A stretch of DNA of 64,000 bases from Peribacillus frigoritolerans_B. GTDB taxonomy: Bacteria > Bacillota > Bacilli > Bacillales > DSM-1321. The translations under genes were made by a program, and so were the position numbers. A model generated the notes under the pieces. It worked only from the letters and a program-made list of their open reading frames with translations, ran no database searches and was not told where the DNA came from. The stretch covers positions 62,001 to 126,000 of the forward strand of contig NZ_JBIWES010000006.1 of NCBI RefSeq assembly GCF_044762665.1. The letters run 5' to 3'. This document shows, in pieces, positions 60,823-64,000 of this stretch. Each line of letters starts with the position of its first letter. Within the stretch, counting starts at the first letter, position 1.

Positions 60823-61989
60823 TCAGTTCAGTACCCATTTGTCCTTTAAGAATAATATCCTTGAGACAGCAAAGAAGAGGATGATCGAGACGATGAGGGA
60901 GCTGGCTGTAAGGAAGATATTCTGGATATCGATCACACCATAAATCAATTCTTTAAAGAGTGCGAAGATGTTGAAAATCGGCAGCAGGAAGTGCTTGTTT
61001 GTTAACTCATGTAAACCTGTGCCTCCTAAGAACAATGCCGGCAAAATGACGAGCATGGTAATGGGCGATAAATAGTTTTGTGATTCCTTTACAGTTTTCG
61101 AAATGATGCTTGCGGACATTTGCAATGCACCCATGAACATCGAAAATAACACGGTGACCGATAAAGCGATCGGCAGGATCAGCCATAGATCGTTACCGAA
61201 ATTAAACCCTTTTCTTAGCTCTTCCGTTAAAAAGATGAGTTCCAAGGTGACCACAAGGATGGAGATGATACCGGCAAGCGCCCCGATCGATGAAATCGTG
61301 AGCCACTTTGCGACAAGGATTTTCCCGCGGCTGACCGGAGTCATAAGAAGGGCTTCCATCGTTTTACGATCTTTTTCCCCGGCAAATAAGTCAGAAGCAA
61401 GCGGATAGGCACCGGTGCTGATGGCCATCGTGATGATCATCGGCAAAAAGATGGATAGAATGCTGAGTGAGGCGCCATTATCGGTGTCGAGACCAACTTC
61501 CTTGATGTTGACTTGCAGCGGACTGATCAGCTGGGAATCGGCCTTTATATTCTGCAGTCGTTCTTGGATTACTTGCTTTTCAAAAAGTGTTAAAGCAGAT
61601 TCGATCTGAGAAATGGTGAAAGAGCTATCTTGGCTATATGTGTCCCCTGAGAGATTGAATGTGACTTGTTTTCCCTTTTCTATCTTTTCCATAAATCCTT
61701 CGCTTACTTGAAGCGCAGCGGCGGCTTCACCTTCTTGAACGGCTTTTATCGGGTCATCAAACGATTGGACTTGTATTTGGTTTAAGCCATCAAGTAAGCC
61801 TTTTGCATCTTTGCTGAATGATGGATCGACTGCAAGTGTATATGTTTCATTTTCATCCGTGTTCATCATGCTCTCATAAAATAGAGTTAGTCCTGTCAAT
61901 AATAGGATAGGAAGGAAGACGCTCAAAATCAATGTACGGCGATCTCTAAGTGCTTCCTTCATTTCTTTTAAATACATATCAAGAAACAT
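60823..61989 (-). CDS. natB: NatB sodium-extruding ABC permease
   Basis: A 388-residue ABC-2 type permease. One N-terminal membrane segment (LSVFLPILLLTGLTLFYES) precedes an extracellular domain, and five to six segments follow from about residue 180. LASDLFAGEKDRKTMEALLMTPVSR is the family signature. Overlaps natA by 11 bases. With NatA it exports Na+ (B. subtilis NatAB). Next to natR-natK on the other strand. Confidence 0.88.
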   Translation of the reverse strand: MFLDMYLKEMKEALRDRRTLILSVFLPILLLTGLTLFYESMMNTDENETYTLAVDPSFSKDAKGLLDGLNQIQVQSFDDPIKAVQEGEAAAALQVSEGFMEKIEKGKQVTFNLSGDTYSQDSSFTISQIESALTLFEKQVIQERLQNIKADSQLISPLQVNIKEVGLDTDNGASLSILSIFLPMIITMAISTGAYPLASDLFAGEKDRKTMEALLMTPVSRGKILVAKWLTISSIGALAGIISILVVTLELIFLTEELRKGFNFGNDLWLILPIALSVTVLFSMFMGALQMSASIISKTVKESQNYLSPITMLVILPALFLGGTGLHELTNKHFLLPIFNIFALFKELIYGVIDIQNIFLTASSLIVSIILFFAVSRILFLKDKWVLN

Positions 61990-62731
61990 ACGATTGGTTC
62001 CCCCTTACAAGTTTGGACATGAAAATATAATTTAGATCACGGCTGTTTTCTTCTGTATAAAGCGATTCCAGCTTACCTTTATAAATCAGTTCCCCTTTAT
62101 GCATCATTGCTACGGAGTCACAAAGCAATGTTACCTCCTCCATGATATGACTTGAAAAAATGATCGTTTTTCCCTGCTGCTTCAGTTCCAGGACCAGCTG
62201 TCGGAAAACATTGGATGATGTGATATCGAGCCCTGTCGTCGGCTCGTCGAAAAGTATGATATCAGGATCATGAATCAATGTTCGTGAAATGGCGACTTTT
62301 TGCCTCATGCCTTTAGAGAATCCTCCAACTTTCCGGTCAAGATAATCTTTCATCCCGAACATGACGGCGAGTTCTTCGATCCGGACTTTCGTTTCGTGCT
62401 TGCTTAGCCCGTAAAGTGTGGCGAAGTATGCAAGGTTTTCGCGGGTGGTCAATCGATCATATAGACCGGTTTCTCCACCGAACAAGACACCGATCCTTTT
62501 CTTGATTTCATTCGGATTATCGATTGTATCGAATCCGGCAACATTGATATATCCATTAGTTGGAGTCAAGAGTGTGGCAATGGATCGAAGCAAGGTTGTT
62601 TTTCCAGCCCCGTTTTCTCCAAGCAATCCGACAATTTGGCCCTTCCTCACATCAAGGGAAACATGTTTAAGTGCAGTTATGAATAATTTTTTATCTTGGA
62701 ATGTTTTAGTGATTTCATGAATTTCAATCAT
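61979..62731 (-). CDS. natA: NatA sodium-extruding ABC ATPase
   Basis: A 250-residue ATPase with Walker A GENGAGKTT, a degenerate signature GFSKGMRQKVAIS, Walker B IILFDEPTTGLD and an H-loop in FSSHIME. AGGAGGT precedes ATG 62731, preferred over 62818. Powers NatB for Na+ export. Transcribed divergently from natR; the direct repeat between them probably controls both. Confidence 0.9.
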   Translation of the reverse strand: MIEIHEITKTFQDKKLFITALKHVSLDVRKGQIVGLLGENGAGKTTLLRSIATLLTPTNGYINVAGFDTIDNPNEIKKRIGVLFGGETGLYDRLTTRENLAYFATLYGLSKHETKVRIEELAVMFGMKDYLDRKVGGFSKGMRQKVAISRTLIHDPDIILFDEPTTGLDITSSNVFRQLVLELKQQGKTIIFSSHIMEEVTLLCDSVAMMHKGELIYKGKLESLYTEENSRDLNYIFMSKLVRGNQSYVS

Positions 62732-62800
62732 TTCGTAACCTCCTGTAATCTCTTTTGGTAGTTTTAACCATACAAACAAACGAGACGGGAATCTGCAGTT

Positions 62801-62841
62801 TTGTCGTGAAAATGTCATTTATTGTCGTGAAAAGGTCATTT
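62801..62841. promoter_or_regulatory. NatR-type direct repeat between natA and natR
   Basis: TTGTCGTGAAAATGTCATTT (62801-62820) and TTGTCGTGAAAAGGTCATTT (62822-62841) differ at one base and are in phase at 21 bases, two helical turns. LytTR regulators bind direct repeats of this spacing, so NatR is the likely binder. Confidence 0.75.
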
Positions 62842-62893
62842 TTCCATATTGGAATGGTAAAATAAAGATAATTTTAAATGGGGAGAGTTAAAA

Positions 62894-63592
62894 ATGAAGG
62901 TAGGACTTGTGGATGATCGGATGATCGATTTAGACAAGCTGAATGGGATCGTGAGTCAAATACCCGGTATCGAGCTTGTCTTTTCTACGGATTCCGCTGA
63001 ATATGCTTATGAGCAGATTAAACAGGAAACGATTGACTTACTTATTGCGGACATTGAAATGCCCAATTTGTCTGGTTATGAATTGGCAGACATCATCCAT
63101 TCCCATGCACTGAACATTGCCGTCATTTTCGTGACCGGTACCAGCGGGTATGCGGTCCATGCATTCGAGTTGAATGTGCATGACTATATCATGAAGCCTT
63201 ACTCGAAGGATAGGCTTGTCAAATCCATCGATCGTTTTCTGGAAAAATCAAAAACTGCGGAAGTGGCGGGAAGATTGTTTTTAAAGCAAAAAAATGATAT
63301 TCATATTCTGCAAAAGAAAGATATTATCTTCATTGAACGTTCTGGCCGTTCCACTACGATACATACGAAAGGCGGTCCGATTAAAACCTATCAAACATTG
63401 AATGAATTGGAAGGCGAGTTGCGGGAAAGAGACTTCATCCGTTCTCACCGATCATTCATCATCAACATACATTTCGTCAAAAACTTTTCTTTATACGCAA
63501 AAAATTCTTACCTCGTTAGTTTTGAGGGCATCGAGGAGCAAGCTATGATCACGAAGGAAAGAGTGGACTTCCTTCAAGCCCAATACTTTTAA
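62894..63592 (+). CDS. natR: NatR LytTR-family response regulator
   Basis: A 232-residue regulator: receiver domain with phospho-acceptor Asp53 (LLIADIEMP) and Lys in IMKPYSK, then a LytTR DNA-binding domain (about 130-230) with FIERSGRSTTIHTK and RSHRSFIINIHFV. Length and neighbours match B. subtilis NatR, which activates natAB. GGGGAGAG precedes the ATG. natK follows 12 bases later. Confidence 0.9.
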   Translation: MKVGLVDDRMIDLDKLNGIVSQIPGIELVFSTDSAEYAYEQIKQETIDLLIADIEMPNLSGYELADIIHSHALNIAVIFVTGTSGYAVHAFELNVHDYIMKPYSKDRLVKSIDRFLEKSKTAEVAGRLFLKQKNDIHILQKKDIIFIERSGRSTTIHTKGGPIKTYQTLNELEGELRERDFIRSHRSFIINIHFVKNFSLYAKNSYLVSFEGIEEQAMITKERVDFLQAQYF

Positions 63593-63604
63593 GGTGTGAA
63601 GACC

Positions 63605-64000
63605 GTGAATGCATTACCGATCATTACAGCCCTATTAGGGACATGGAATGTTTATGGATTAACAAAATTATTTTCGTTGCCTTTCCCGCTATGCATATCA
63701 GCGATATTCTTCTGCTTTCTTGCCTTTTTCCTTTACCGAAAGGATTCTCGCCTCTATAAGCAAATTTCACCGGGAATCTATGTGACTGCTATTCTATCAG
63801 GCATTCAGCTGATTGTTGCGATACTTTATGCAGTGATAGAACCTTCAATCGCGTATATTGGTCTTTGCCTTTTGTTCGTAGGAGTAGAAATGGTTAGGGT
63901 CGATATGGGGAGAAGTTTCCTCCGGCTGAAAAATCAACAGAAGCAAATGGAAGAAGAACGGATGCAGATCAATGAAACCTTCAGGGTGGTCCGCAGTGAG
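63605..64000 (+). CDS. natK: NatK sensor histidine kinase, N-terminal part
   Basis: The start of a membrane sensor kinase cut by the window end. It begins at GTG, after AAGGTGTG, with MNALPIITALLGTWNVYGLT. Four membrane segments follow in the first 105 residues, and then a charged linker (LRLKNQQKQMEEERMQ) leading into the missing kinase domain. Position after natR identifies it as NatK. Confidence 0.8.
   Translation, partial: MNALPIITALLGTWNVYGLTKLFSLPFPLCISAIFFCFLAFFLYRKDSRLYKQISPGIYVTAILSGIQLIVAILYAVIEPSIAYIGLCLLFVGVEMVRVDMGRSFLRLKNQQKQMEEERMQINETFRVVRSE

Noticed and set aside
1..64000. CRISPR arrays, tRNA, rRNA, intact insertion sequences or prophage
   Set aside because: No regular repeat-spacer pattern, no tRNA- or rRNA-like sequence, and no transposase, integrase or phage structural genes were found.

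Overview
The window looks like chromosome from a low-GC Gram-positive spore-former of the Bacillaceae, most like the Peribacillus / 'Bacillus simplex' group. This rests on gene content (YwqHIJ-type LXG toxin locus, HssRS-HrtAB, NatAB/NatRK, QoxABCD, YfmQ- and BA3454-type small proteins), Bacillus-style ribosome-binding sites, and the set of riboswitches (SAM-I, preQ1-I, T-box). The species is an inference. No rRNA, tRNA, CRISPR array, intact insertion sequence or prophage was found.

Region by region. 1-7.4 kb: the end of an M28 aminopeptidase, then a type VII secretion (LXG) polymorphic toxin locus. It holds two WXG100-like helical partners, a 718-aa LXG protein ending in a TNT-type NAD glycohydrolase domain, and a run of small immunity-like genes, relics and a frameshifted ADP-ribosylglycohydrolase. 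7.5-13.1 kb: a DUF445 membrane protein and the heme-stress module hssR-hssS-hrtB-hrtA with an HssR-box-like direct repeat. 13.2-16.1 kb: bioF-bioH-bioC under a BirA operator. 16.4-17.7 kb: a YitT-family protein and a small protein. 17.8-26.3 kb: a sugar ABC importer without its own ATPase, a LacI regulator and a ThuA / two oxidoreductases / epimerase catabolic set, with LacI-type operators in front of both halves. 26.2-29.5 kb: a GC-richer PadR-DUF1048-ABC exporter cassette with repeated operator-like motifs, bordered on both sides by the same short intergenic repeat. 29.6-34.2 kb (minus strand): rluF, a DMT transporter, an aldo/keto reductase, and brnQ behind an isoleucine-type T-box.

34.4-37.8 kb: a 57-aa basic protein and a TPR plus dynamin-like GTPase. 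37.9-41.9 kb: a SAM-I riboswitch controlling a three-gene CUT2 (ribose-type) ABC importer, a candidate methylthioribose transporter. 42-49 kb: accessory and eroded stretch with an HxlR regulator and flavodoxin-like reductase sharing dyad operators, an alpha/beta hydrolase, fabH, a truncated NCS1 permease, an XRE regulator and a lipoprotein. 49-57.2 kb: an HtrA-type protease, a small membrane protein, and the qoxABCD quinol oxidase operon with an Fnr-type palindrome upstream. 57.2-64 kb: a BA3454-family protein, another DMT transporter, queF behind a preQ1-I riboswitch, a ThrD-type aspartokinase, and natAB divergent from natR-natK (natK runs off the window end) with a strong direct repeat between them.

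The most unusual material is the LXG-TNT locus with its decaying immunity array and ADP-ribosylhydrolase, the SAM-riboswitch CUT2 importer, the TPR-dynamin GTPase, and the repeat-bounded PadR/ABC cassette.
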